Origin: Homalodisca vitripennis
Taxonomy: Eukaryota > Arthropoda > Insecta > Hemiptera > Cicadellidae
Length of the DNA: 64,000 bases
Direction of reading: 5' to 3'
Assembly (NCBI RefSeq): GCF_021130785.1
Contig: NW_025778869.1
Location: 1-64,000, forward strand
A program made the translations under genes and the position numbers. How positions within the stretch are numbered: position 1 is the first letter of the stretch; each line of letters begins with the position of its first letter. This document shows positions 25,066 through 38,400 of this stretch, piece by piece. The notes under the pieces were generated by a model. It was not told the DNA's origin. It did no database searches and saw only the letters and a list, made by a program, of their open reading frames with translations.

Positions 25066-26149
25066 AAGTACGCGTGAGTATCTTAGTTTGCTTTCGTTTC
25101 TCAGAAGAATGTGACCATATTACGATGAATAATCCTGACGGTCAATTCTAACTTACAGTTAATTAAACCCGATCCGTTATTGATATAATATAATGATAAA
25201 CATTATGTTTCATTCATAAAGCGACGTCAAAATATTAAATTTTTAATTAGTGGTTTTGGGTGAAAAGTCAAGTCAAAATATCAAAATAGGCAAACGATTT
25301 TTATTTTGACATTCAAGTAGTAAGTAAATAGTTATCTCTGCATGGGCAAAGAAGAAAACAAATTTCAAAACTATTCGCATGTAGATTGTGTTGCACAATA
25401 TTTCCAATATATGAAACGAATTATTAAAATAATTATTCATATCTGAAAATGAAGACTCAAACTTTGAACTGCTGCCTTAGTAGTTTCTTCCAAATATTTT
25501 AAGAATCTCTACTAGTTTGTGTGACAAATATCAATCTATTATAGGATGCAGATAAAAGGATGTTTATATTAACTACTAGTACAAACCCTCTTCATTACAA
25601 TTCCTAGACAAATGTTTAGATAGATTTGTTGCCATCTTATGCATTAATAATACATTTTCACACAATTTAACTTATCATCATCGTAAAGCGATATATAACC
25701 AGGATAATGTAGTGAGATTTGGTGTGTGTTTTTAGTAAAAGGAGAAAATATATACATCTTACTTTAAACATAAAAAACTAAAATGGGCACTTAGCGGTAT
25801 GTTTACAAAATATTTATGTCAGTGAATAACTTAAACTTTAGAAATATTCGCACAATTCTTTGCTTCGCGATTGTTTGAAGATTGATTATGTTCGGCATAC
25901 ATGGTGTGTATTTTGAAAATGTTTGTAGATGTTTAATTTCAGTTATTATTTTTATGATGGAATGATTTCCGAAACATGCAATTTTCACAACACCTAACGG
26001 TTGTTTTTGGATATAATGGAGGTAAGTATACATTCAATTTATTGTTAATTGAATCCAAAAGAGCTACTAAAAATGAATTCAGATGATGTTAGGTAGGAAA
26101 TCTAATTTGTTTAGCCAATTTAGAGTAAGAGTTTTTTGTTCTCTTAAAA
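25066..26149. other. Non-coding AT-rich stretch
   Basis: No gene or recognisable element. The 76-codon minus-strand frame at 25,803-26,033 shows no domain. Confidence 0.4.
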
Positions 26150-26545
26150 CAAGAGTCTGAGAAATTGCACTTTGTCCTTTGGGCTATTTCCGATGTGACA
26201 GAATATCCTGGTGGGGGGGGTTTGGTTTGGATTCTCCTATCAAGAGTCATGACGAAAGATTAATCTCAGTCATGTGTCCCTAGAAGAAGGGGAGGCCAAC
26301 TCTGTACCAGCCTTGCCAGTCTAACATTGAGCCCCAAAAACCCCAACATTCATATCACGCAGTAGACGAGACCTATTAATTTACCCTTGCACCCAAGTTC
26401 TTGCGATTAAAGTTAGTAGTGTTCCACTTCTGGACATCTATAGGGTTGATCTGATTTAAGCAACACATATGTACCCAGTGTAGTTTCAACTAGAAAGTAT
26501 AAGTACGTCAAAAGGTAACCGTCCAGGATTAAACTAGAGAGTTAC
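26150..26545 (+). repeat. Dispersed repeat family, member 1
   Basis: This segment shares ordered, diverged blocks with 45,130-45,465: (c)gaagaagg-ga-ggc-a-ctctg-accag, then a-ttagt-a-tgttccacttct, then agtt-caa-tagaa-gtataa-ac-agtca. The order and approximate spacing agree, so they are two copies of one unidentified repeat. It has a G-run (gtgggggggg) near 26,211 and no coding potential. Confidence 0.55.
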
Positions 26546-29500
26546 AATTTGACTTAGTTGTTGCTATACATATCTATGATGCCTCATATTATAATATTAA
26601 TGTAGATGTAGAATATGTTTTGTGGAGAATGAAATCTATTTCAGTTAAACAGTTTATAATGTTACAGTTTCCTTATAATATTATCTGAGAAAGGGTTGAG
26701 GAATTTGGCTTGTAGAATGTTGTGCCTGAAGTTGTGTTTTATGTGAGGGGAGAGAAGTTCAAAGCAGTAACCGCCTTAGCTCTTTATCAATGCTTTGAGA
26801 TCGGCTAACCTCTGCACCCACACTATTTCGGAGCTTTACATTCCAGCATTATGATTTTAACATGCATAAATTACTGTACATTCTGTTTATTTACAATTCT
26901 TATAAGTTAGTCTGTTAAATATATCTTATTGTTTTCAAATTTATTACTAAAAATGTAGAAACATTGATAATTACCATATCAGTATGACATGCCGGTTAAG
27001 AATTATGTTCACGCGTGACGAGTAATTTCTATATTATACTTTTATTGTAACAATATATGTTCTATTCGTGATTTGAGAAGTAAATAGGAATCTCAGTATT
27101 TCTTAGTTTATGAATTAGGACAGAAAATAATAAAGATAACACGAACTATTATTACAATACAACAACGAAATGGGCTTATGATTCTAAGGTATCTTAAATT
27201 AAATTCTTCCAAAAAAGAGTGCATTTTTAATTACTAATATGTAAGTATAAATATGGATTACAAGTAATGTTTATTAGCCTAACAAAAAAGTCTCATGTGA
27301 CACGTTTATTTCAACTTTTTCATGTGTTTAATGGTATCCTTTTTCAAATATTTAAAATAACAGTGGTCCTAGTAAAGGGTTCATAGAAATGAAGAATTGT
27401 TTACCTGAAACAGCCAATAAAATATTATAATGATAATAATTTTAAACAGTTTAGGGTATTAAATGAATGGGCTTTACAATGCGCAATAAAAACTTCGAAG
27501 TAGCGCACACCGCAGAAACAATGGGGAATAGAAATTACCTTAGATATTGTTTACTTTCCTCCACCCGCGCCACTCACTAAGCCTGCCCTTGCATCCTAAT
27601 CCTGTTTGTAAAGTTGATGAGCGAGTTTTCTACTCCGATCCAGAGAATAGGTTCTATCAGAGTTTAGTCAGAGCAATATCCATCCATTGGCAATATCGGT
27701 AACTTGACTGTAGATTTAAGTCAATCTGGGAGCAACAAACATGTCAAAACATGCTGATGCCTCTCAACCGAGAATAATGTTTGTTACTCCCGGCTTGTAC
27801 AAACATACCTTTAAAGTGGGCTTGCTCGATGATGCATTGCCGGATTTCGTTGACAAAAACACCGTTAGAATTTTAATAAACATTCCAAAATAATTAGTAT
27901 CCTGCAGTTTTATTATAAATATAATGGTTTCGTTTTGTTGTTTAACTTTTAAAATTTATAATTGTTACCATTTCGTTAACAATAAATAAAATCACACAAT
28001 TGTTTCTTGCGTTGTGATATTATGTGTCATTGGTCCTGTCTCGGATAATCTAGCACAGGGGAATATTATCGTCCTTGAGGAGGTCCTCAAAAAATGTTTT
28101 GAACAGTTTCTTGGCAACATAAAAGTTGGTATGAATTTGTTTTACTGTTAGAGGCTTGGTTCCAGGGATCTTTCCCAGTCTATGGAAGGAAATATAAAGG
28201 ATGAGAAAGCAATTGATAAAAAAATTTTGATTCATCAACGCATGATCGTCAGCTGTATTAACTTGATTGTCTCTGCTGTTGTTTTATACTAAGTTATAAA
28301 GGATAGTATTGCACATTCTGGAAGTGAGAACAATATTTGTGGGGCAAAAAACTTCTAAGTTCGAAGAGGGTTATTGTTACGAAATGTAGGGGCGGATTGT
28401 TTTATAATTGTGTAAGGCGAGAGCTAACCTCAGAGACAATTAGAGACAGGTTGAAAATGTCTTGGCTTCGTTTAGAAGCAACTTTAAAAATGTGAAGGAT
28501 GTCTTCTTTTGATGTTGAAAAGTTAAATTTCTAGAGAATTAGATTCAGGCTGTTAGAGTGAGTATCCATCTGTTGAACGGTGCAGTTATCTCTACTGCAA
28601 GTCCAGTTATTCACAAAACCATCGGTTTTTTTGTACATTGAGGTCGACATTTTTATACAACCCTATTGGTAAAAAAATTTACAAACCTGTCACATTTAAC
28701 GCCCTTATCGATATTTTTGTATAATATGTCTTGCAAACAGTAAGGTCCTTATGAGGAACTTATCCATATAAAAGTTTTAATGTTATATATAACCATTATA
28801 ATGTATAATGATGATTTTGACAGTCGATCGTCCACCCCACTCAAAGTTTTTATGTTCAAAGTTCAATATTAATGTAAAAACCATTAGAATAATATTCAGG
28901 TAGTCTGCAGATTTATAATAATACTTTACTTAATGTATAGTATTTAACATATCTATACAACTATTCTCTTTATGGGATTGGCATAGCAATCATTACAGTT
29001 ATTTTTAATATATGCAGAATATAAATCATTGTAGCTTTGATGAACTTGTTACTTATATCTTTTAGAGATATAGATAACGATGTATGTTTTAACCTATATA
29101 ACATGTTAATTAGGATCGTTAATATCATAATTTTGCTATATATTATTGAGTTTAAACGCACGTGATGTCAATAAGTACTTCATGTCATTTAGTTAATGTT
29201 GTTGCTACAATTCATGCTGTTTTACTGCACCATATTTCATAAAAGATTAATTGAGTAAATTACACATAACATAAGGAAATTGAACCATTTATATATAAAT
29301 ATATCTCCTTCACATAATTCTTCACTATATAAACGATGTAAAATGTTCATATACTTGTATTCAGGTATTTTTAATTGTGTATGATTATAAAACATATTAA
29401 ATAATATCAGTTATTAAATAATAATTAAAATCTTTTTTATGTTAACAGTAATCAAAATAGCCTAAAGGAATGTTCTTAAAACAAGTATTTTAATAAATGA

Positions 29501-30879
29501 GAAAAAATACCCGTTGTTTCACCTTGTAAATATTTACTTAAATTCACATGGTTTTCAAGTAAAAATAATGTTGTGTGGATTAAATCCAAAATACACACGG
29601 ATATACTTCCATTATATTTAACATGTGTCAATTTAACATATTTCAAAATGTGTCAGTAAATACAGACCCGTGACTGCTTGTTAAACATCATATAACTGCT
29701 AATCTGCCATTAAAAGTAACCATGTGTCGATCACCATACACAGCACGTAATGTACCCAAATAATAACTTTTGCTGTTTTAAATAACCTAGTTAGTCGATG
29801 CATTGCGGCTGGTGCTTTTTTAAGTGCTTAATCATGGCAGGTCATATAACTTAGAATTATTTTACTAGAGCCAGCCCATAATTTCATGCAATATTTAATA
29901 ATAAACTGTCCCCCATATAAGTATGAATAACATTCTGAATGGAACAAATAAAGGATAGAAACACAAAATGCAGAAGATATATTTAGATTGATTTTCCAAC
30001 ATATATTGTAAATCTGAATTCGGTATAACTCCAATATGGAGGTAGTGTGTGATGTACTGCGTGGGGCGTGATCCCACTCTAAGATTGTGAGAGTAGGTAC
30101 GGCTTCTGTGGATACATGGTTTTATATTACGGTACAGATGTTTGTAACGGAATTTCAATAAATTTAAGAAGTATTATCAAATACGATTTCCATGCATAAG
30201 TTGTGATACATATTAGTAGACATTATACTGTATTTATATTTGCTGAGATTTAAATATGCGCAATTTTTATTCATATAATAAAACGTACAAATATTTTAGT
30301 GGAAAAAGAACCTCAACCAGAATATTGTGTGTCGACTGCACTGATTCAAAACCAAGTACTTAATAAAAGCATAAACAACACTAACTATTTAAATTGAACT
30401 ACAGAACTCAGGTCACAATAGTTCCGCACTCAACGACCTACCACCTAGAACTGACCAACGGTAAATGTTAAAAAGCATTTGAACCGGCAGAATCAAGATG
30501 GCAGTAAAGATATGTCTCCTATAAAGAATAGGCTACAGAGACTGTAAGAGCAGATTGGGTGAATTTCTGCTACCTTACTACCACACATGCTAAAAAAATG
30601 AATGTCTCATCTTTTAATTTACTTATATATTGTACAGATAAATTAAATTCAATAGGCGTACAAATGTGTTTCTACTTAGACTCATTCAAATTAATTTTCT
30701 TATGTATTTCTATAACTTTACCGATTTATCGACGATGTTTTGATGATAATGTATGATGTTGCAATACATTTTGTAGCATTTAGTTCCTTGGGATAGTTTT
30801 TTGGACTTAACGGTATATTTTAGAATCTTTTGTATCATAGAGTTATAGGCACCGTATTTTTTATGATATTTGATTTTGG
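26546..30879. other. Non-coding stretch up to duplication copy 2
   Basis: No gene recognised. At 27,728-27,742 and 27,777-27,791 the arms gggagcaacaaacat and atgtttgttactccc form a 15-bp hairpin with one mismatch and a 34-nt loop, inside a more balanced-composition interval (27,480-27,860). The remainder is AT-rich, with random short ORFs such as 28,050-28,238 and 29,828-30,158. Confidence 0.4.
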
Positions 30880-30923
30880 ATGGTGTAAGGTTCAATGGTT
30901 GTTTGGCTTGATTTTATTGGTTT

Positions 30924-30924
<1 letters not shown>

Positions 30925-30990
<66 letters not shown>
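30925..30990. repeat. (TA)n microsatellite in copy 2
   Basis: Counterpart of the tract at 47-106. It is uninterrupted here, whereas copy 1 has a tatta interruption near its right end. Confidence 0.97.
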
Positions 30991-30993
<3 letters not shown>

Positions 30994-33900
30994 AATCATA
31001 TCAGTTATCATCCTTCTCTAAAGTTAGATCACAAGATTTAGCTTTTTATTTTCTTATATATCTAAGTTGAATTTTAATTTTAGTGTAAATGAGTTATGAA
31101 ACTATTTTTATTCATAACACTAAACACATGGGCAGGGGTTAAGAGACCCATGACTGTCACGAGCGGAGCTTGAAGTGCGCAAGTGATTCACTCGAAGACT
31201 ACTTGTCATCCCTTCTGTTAGTACTTGAGACTCCGAAAATGAGGTCGTAAAATAGCCATAAACAAGATGTTTTATATCAGGAGACATCGAAGTAAATAAA
31301 GGTCTGCATCAACTGTTGTATCACCAAGAAATCCACCAATGAATTATATTCTTTATAAATGTGCACACTTTGAATGTAAATTAACTTTACAAATATATTT
31401 TGCAAGAGGACAATACAAGAAAAACACAGTTTTTACGTAAATTTTTGTTTTGATTTATTAAGTGTTATTTGAGGATGCTTGAGATTTTCTGATGGAGGCA
31501 AATTTCGGCCTTCTATGTCTGATTCCTGAACATTGGTATCCAATTAGCATTCAACAGTGAAGCTTTCTGAAGTAATGAAAGGAAATAGAATGCATTTAAA
31601 TTTTATTTTCAATAACTAAGTTAATAGCCTTTACGATTCCTGAAATATGAATTGTAAATTAAATGTCCTGTTTTAAAACAAAACATAAAATGACTAGTGC
31701 AAATATGAAAACATTAGTAATTAACTTTAGTTTATCAAACTAAATATTGCGGAAATTAGCCATTGTTATATGTCACAAAAAGTAAAACATAGTATTTAGT
31801 GGATTTAAATAATTACACACTCTTATCCAGGTGCACGAAATACTTCTGTCATTAAAAAGCTGAAAAGGGTGCAATTGACTCCTACTCGAAGTTACAATAA
31901 TTATTAAATGATATATGAAGTCCAGACTCCAGAAAATAAACCCCATCGCTTTCACTGCACAGGAGCCAAGAGCACAACTTGGACTAACGAAAGACCCATG
32001 ACTCAAGCAATGATGAGGAACACAATCTCTGCATTGCTTGTAATATCGCAGCGCGTCATCTGAAACAAAGAGAACAGGAAGACGCTGGTCTGGACTGGGA
32101 GGAGTAAAGCGCAGCTGCCTTTGGCTTAGAGTGTTAAATCCACTAACACCTAAAAACCCCACCAATAAACCTTGCTAGGATTATTTTGGCTACTAACGTG
32201 ATAAATACATACGTTTACTGCAATAAATATTCTTAACTCTTACTTTTACTATAGGACATCACTAAGTAACGGCGTCGCAAATAGGTCATTAGGTGAAATT
32301 AGATAACAATATAAGTAATTGGAACTTGGTTATTTTACAATTAACAAATTATTACAAAACGATTGTATTATTTAAATAGTAAGCTCCGTATTTAAAAAGA
32401 AGTCTTCAATAAATTTAGCCCAGCTATGTAAAGAAAAATGCGTATAATAATTAATTATTCGATGGTTTGTGAAAACATGTTATTATTGTTAATTGCGTGA
32501 GGCAACATTCAATTACGACCTATGGTCCACAATATTGAACTCGCATAATTGCAATGACAGTTTAATTTCACTTCATTTACTCGACTGTTACACCACAGTT
32601 AACGGGCACAATCAAATTATTATTTGCTCTTAGTTGTTATGCTAGCAAATAAGGCCAATTTTAAATATGTTTAAACTGCAAGTTATATGCGACAACATTT
32701 CATCTTGGTATACCAAAATAACCACGTCTTAAAGTGTGTATTTATAGCCTACATCATGCGCTTGTTACATATGAACGAGCTGCAAGGGGTAAATTGTATT
32801 ATTAATACTTATTATTTAAAAAAAATTAATTAATACTTATTATAAAAAATTAACAAATTGTAGACAATGCCAGCTATTGTAACACGCTTCGCCCGTCAAG
32901 TGCAAATCATTCGGAACGATAAACCCGCCGTGGAAGAATAATCAGAGCCAATTAATTCACTTCCGTTTGTTAATGATGAATCCTCATATCCGCATGCAGT
33001 TCATTAGCAGAGCTGTATGCATGAATTGAAATATTATTCTTATAAACTGTTTTATAAAATTGTTGGAAAATATTTTAAACTAGATTTAGATTATTTAATA
33101 TTGCACAGTATTAAGAATAAATCACCCTTACTGTGTAAAGATGGTGTCTATTGATGTCATAAAAGTAATATTTTGTAAGGGGTTTAATTTAGTTTTTCCT
33201 ATCTTATATCCTACAACGTATAATAATAGGTTTGAAAGGATGAACTTCTTACTAATAACACATGATAATACTTAAAAAGTTTAATTTAAAAATTGTATGT
33301 TGTGAACGAAATATGTTTACAAAATAGAAAGCAAGACAATAAATTAGTTGGTTTTCTAGTTTAGGCTATGCTTATAATTAACCTATGCTTCGTAAATTTA
33401 ATAGTATAAGAGTCGTATAAATTAATTAAGCCCCGTAAGTTGCTTAAAAGTACTATATTTGTTTTTTAGGCAATTAAAATCGTACATTAAATTTGATATA
33501 ATTCTTAAAAAGTTATGAATTGACATAAATGTACATATTACCAGGCTGGATAAACTATTTACAGAAGAAGTATTCTTTACAATCGATATTGTAAGGTATG
33601 CTGAACGAGCACCACAGCTATGTGGGGACTGTTGACGGATAGTAGCCTTTATGCGGGTGGTGAGTTGTTATGGGGATATCAATAACCATCTAGGTTCATT
33701 GCCTTTGAATATCACTGCCGTACTTGCATTTTTGTACGCTAGCCCGAGCTTCCAAACTTCAGACACTGTGCATGGATCAGTAGTCTGGATGAAGGTGGTG
33801 AGGTGTTACGGCGATATCAGTTATCAATACATTACCAGTTTAATGACTGTGAGTACCGATCCTACTTGGTACTTTTGGTTTAATACAGAACAGTGATTTG

Positions 33901-34978
33901 AACTTGAACCTACATTCTGGAAACTGATAGTAAACTATCTCTAAGTAGAAAAATAATACCAAATTGTTGTTCGACTTTTCTCACAGGCAAACGTAATTTA
34001 CTAAGCCATTATTCTCTTAAACTCTAAATCCATTCACAGTGTAGACAATAAATAAATTATATTTTTACAATATTTCTTATAGAAAGTCATTTTTAAATTA
34101 AATTATTTTCATAGAGTTAACATGTTTATAAAAATGAACTGCAAATTTTGTTTTACCTAAATAACAGTTTATGCATAGATGTTTTGCATATACTGTTTTA
34201 CACAACATACTATACATCACAACACATTATAAAGTGCACAATATATAGCACGAACTGTGATCAGTTCTAACTTTCACAATTGAATTTTAGAGAAATACGG
34301 ATTATGATTAATTAGAGACTAGCATTGCTTTTATTTTATACATTGTGACCTGTGTCTTTATTACTTCAGTGAAGACATTGATCGTTTTATATTTACTGTT
34401 TTAGAATTCTCTATACTTTTATATTCAGTTTGAAAACAATATTACATTATGTTTCATATATTTGTTATTGATACTTTATACAAATTCTGCATCGTAAATA
34501 AAAGATTAATGATTTTTATATACCAATTATTTATTAGCTTTACCGGTATTTCATGTTGTACTGTTGGTATTATTGAGATTTAAGACACATGTGAAGAAAA
34601 TTGAGTTGCTTCGGAAATGAGTAATTTGCCTAGATTGGGAATTAGCTATCCCTTACAACAACCTAAGGTTTCTTAATATTTCTAAAATGCATAAGGGAAA
34701 AAGCTGACGCCCTTGATATTTTGCTTTAAATTAGAAACCCCCTGTTCTAAAAATAACTGAAAATGGATTAAAAATAATAAAAAAACCATATGAACCTTAT
34801 GGTTACAAGTTGGTTACCAGTTATAGTCGAGTACACTATCTACATCTTTAGTGCTTATACATAAGGGGGAGTGCTTATACATTGTAAAAGTCAAATTAAG
34901 CATAAAGTCTTTGATTTATAATCCTTTGCCGAGAAAATCAGTTTTGAAATTGCTGGTGCTAAATTCTTTGAACAATCT
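30991..34978. other. Non-coding part of duplication copy 2, left half
   Basis: Near-identical to 107-4,109. A 130-codon minus-strand frame at 31,773-32,165 is broken in copy 1 by one-base homopolymer differences (near 1,064 and 1,278). It has no recognisable domain, so I do not call a gene. Confidence 0.45.
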
Positions 34979-35414
34979 GTTAAAAGTGATATCTGGTGCG
35001 TATCGCTCTCCAAATGGCAATTATACAGATTTACACGACTAATTGAAGATTCTTTCAGAGTTATCCTCTCCAATAAAACCACACTGTTATTAATGGTGAT
35101 ATGAATATTCACTGGTTGGCTGGTTCAAATGCGCGAGATGAGATGCAGGACCTGCTCGCCTCCTCTAACTTAAGACAGTTAGTTAAACCTCCAACTCGAG
35201 TGGATCGTATTGCTGGTCGCCAATCATTGCTGGAGTGGGTCATGACTGACATAATCGCCGAAGATGTAAGAGTTGATATCTTGGGTACTGGTTTATCGTA
35301 CCATTTCGCTCAGTTAGTCTTTATACTGATGAACCTCCTGAAAGAGCCCATATCGATTCCGTGTGTCAGGTGCTGTCTGACATCTAGTAACTTGACTACT
35401 CAGAATGCCATATA
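34979..35414 (+). pseudogene. LINE endonuclease (APE-type) fragment, copy 2
   Basis: Duplicate of the endonuclease fragment at 4,110-4,545, with the same frame break between YRSPNGN and GDMNIHW and the same SYHFAQ variant in place of the catalytic S-D-H. Because both lesions are shared, the fragment was already dead before the duplication or haplotype split. No RT domain is attached. Confidence 0.8.
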
Positions 35415-38400
35415 AGGGTCATGGGACGCTATCTATGTTACTGCGCCATTACACAAGCAGTTTTATTTTTTTTACACGTTATTAATTATTTTCTAAATTT
35501 TTGCTTGCTCTAAAAACAAATGCGCAACTGTCGAAGAAACCAGGATAAAGGATAGGTAACAACAAGTCTTGAAGTAGTAAGGCTACACCAAAACACAGGA
35601 ATATATAAAATAGAAACTGTAAGTTTTTGGGAAGAATACATGTCAGTCTCTGGCTTTGAATAACTTGTTTTAGAAAGATTTTATTAATTTAATTGCTTAT
35701 CTTTAATACAAGTCGTATTGCTGTTAATCTGTAAATTATACATATAGAAATAAAGGCTTGCAAATATTAAACCGTTTTTCCATGATATATTTGTAGCTAT
35801 ATGCTATTTATAATAGATATAATTTAATTAGGCACATGTTTGTAAAGATATTGTACATTCACTAGACACTCAACATGTTCGTCTAAAACTCAATATCACA
35901 AGTCTTACATTAAACGGTGTTTAATTAATAGATATCTAATGCCTAGATATCAGTTTCCATTATATTACCTACACTAATTATTAAAAACATTAATTTTTTT
36001 AAAGTCTGATATTTTCTAAGATATTTCAGTACCGTAAACGTTTCCATTACATTCTCTTCCACCTAACTGGAATGCGTGACAATAATTCAACATAACTACC
36101 AGTTAGAGCAGTGATGCCAACAGCAGCAGTTATGACTAGTTACCACAATAACACTCGGTTGGCACCCCTGTAGGGAGTTTGGCCTTCCTCCAACACAAAC
36201 GGGGCGTTGTAGTATTTCCTGCTGTTTCTAGTAATATAACATACGACAGAAAATGTAACTTACCTCACCTAAAATATTGACGTCTAGTGGGGATATATAC
36301 TGTACGATATTGTAGCTTAGTAAAATATTGGGCTCTACCTGTACAATTAGACATATTCAAGCATTCTCTCTGTGTCGAAACATGTTGCTCACTCTGACGC
36401 ACATAAGTAGTTATATCGCTATTAAAATTGAAAACTTATTCTCTTATACAATATAACTAAGCGATCTTAAAATATTTATTAGCAAACAATGCAATTTTTA
36501 CTTACATTTTAACTCTAAAGGCTGTTAAGGAAAAGATTATTTCAAAAATAACTGCTGAAATTCTAAAACACGTAAGATTTTAGAATTCTCGATTAAAAAT
36601 TTCACTTTTATTCTTATGCCAAAAAAATAATATAATTTATTTAAACTATCTCATATCTGTTTTTCAACTAATATACAGTAGGTAGTCCATTAAACATTTT
36701 TTTTTTTACTTTATATAATTTCGTAAATTAACGTGTGATTATCATGACAACATATAAGTAGCAAAATAGAAAGTACTTCTATTCCTTGAATTTTCAATTA
36801 TATTGTTCTTTTATAACAATTGTATAGCCTACTGAGTTTGTAGGCATCAAAGTTAAACTTGGATAAAGCCATTATTTTTTTTCGAAGTGTTATAAGGAAT
36901 AAACCTTCATCCCAGGATCTCGACACTAGTTAAACAAGGCAGGAGTAGGCTATGCTACACCGTGTGTTAGGATTTGTTGACTTTGCAAGCAACATTTCAA
37001 GTATTTACCTAACTCCATTCTCAAGATGTCCTTTGGATAGATATACAGGAAACAATATTTACATCTCCTCGTGGGCAATTGATTTACCTTACTGATATAA
37101 CAGACTTCGATGACGCTCATCTATAATTTTATGGTTGGTCATAGAAAAATCATAAGACTTAATTTTGATTTTAATAAAATGAAGTTTTTCTTGAAATATC
37201 TTGCTGAATTATACATTAATATAATTTTTTCATTAGCTTGGGTTCCATAGCAGTGTATAGTATAGGACTAAATATAAAATTATGAAAAAAATGGTGGGGT
37301 AATTAAGTTGCCACAAATACTATTATATATCACAAGTTATTATGATATACTATTGTTTCAAATTTCTATCTTACAAATTTCTTTTTGCAGTGATGGTTAC
37401 CCATAAGACTAATGTAAAAACTATTATTGTATTTAAATAATTGAGAAACCGCTCTGAAGATAAAATATATATATCGAATTTGAAATTTGAATGAAAAATC
37501 AGCTCGTTTATCAAATTTGAAAGTGGTCAATTTAAGCAATGGTGCATTTTTAGATTATGAATATATACAGAGATACGGAGTGAACAGGTTAATATTATGA
37601 ATTGAAAGTGACTTTAAAGATAAATTTCAAAATGACTGGAAAAGCGAGCTCAAACACTCTTTGAGTGTCCTAGAAAGCGACTAACTAATTATTCTTTACT
37701 TATCACAGTACAATTGATATAAAATGAGAATATTCAACCTCTAATGTAAGTTTAAAGTATTTAGAATATATTGCATTTCAATAGTATCTGTCTGGTCATA
37801 ACGAGCAACTTGCCTTCATCACTGCATTATTACTAATTGGATAACGTATTCAAGTTCATAAAGAGTACTTTTGTATACAGAACAAATTATAAGGACTTTG
37901 AATAAAACTGTTTAGTTTTATATTTTGTCGGTACAAAGATGAAAGTGTAACATCCGCATACAAAAAAGGAACGATGCAATCTGGGTGGCTTTTGATAGCT
38001 CGTTCGGAACTGGTAGTAAACCACACAAGCCGCGTTTGATGTCACATTCTGTTTTCTGTACGCTGGGGTAGACAGTTTAACAATTTCTATTAAAAGTAGT
38101 AAGTTATTATAGGTGGTAGTGATTTTTTACAAATAAAACATTTTTTTTACAATTAGAACTATTTTCTGTACAATTACCAATGCTCCTGTGTCTCTGTTTA
38201 TTTCTTATATTATTGGTTTTCAATAATGTAATTTAAATTGATATGTTACATTTGTGTAAAATCAATTATATCTCTTGTATGTTTTTAGTAATTTTGGTCA
38301 TTACTTCTCCTAACTATTTAGTGACTAATGCGTAGGAAAATATCGTGTTTAAAACTAAAGTAGGCCCAGGGAAGCATTAGAATATATCCTTCCCTTTTCG

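Noticed and set aside
31773..32165. A 130-codon minus-strand frame in duplication copy 2
   Set aside because: It has no recognisable domain, and the near-identical copy 1 breaks it with one-base run-length differences. It is more useful as a marker of sequencing-type differences than as a gene.
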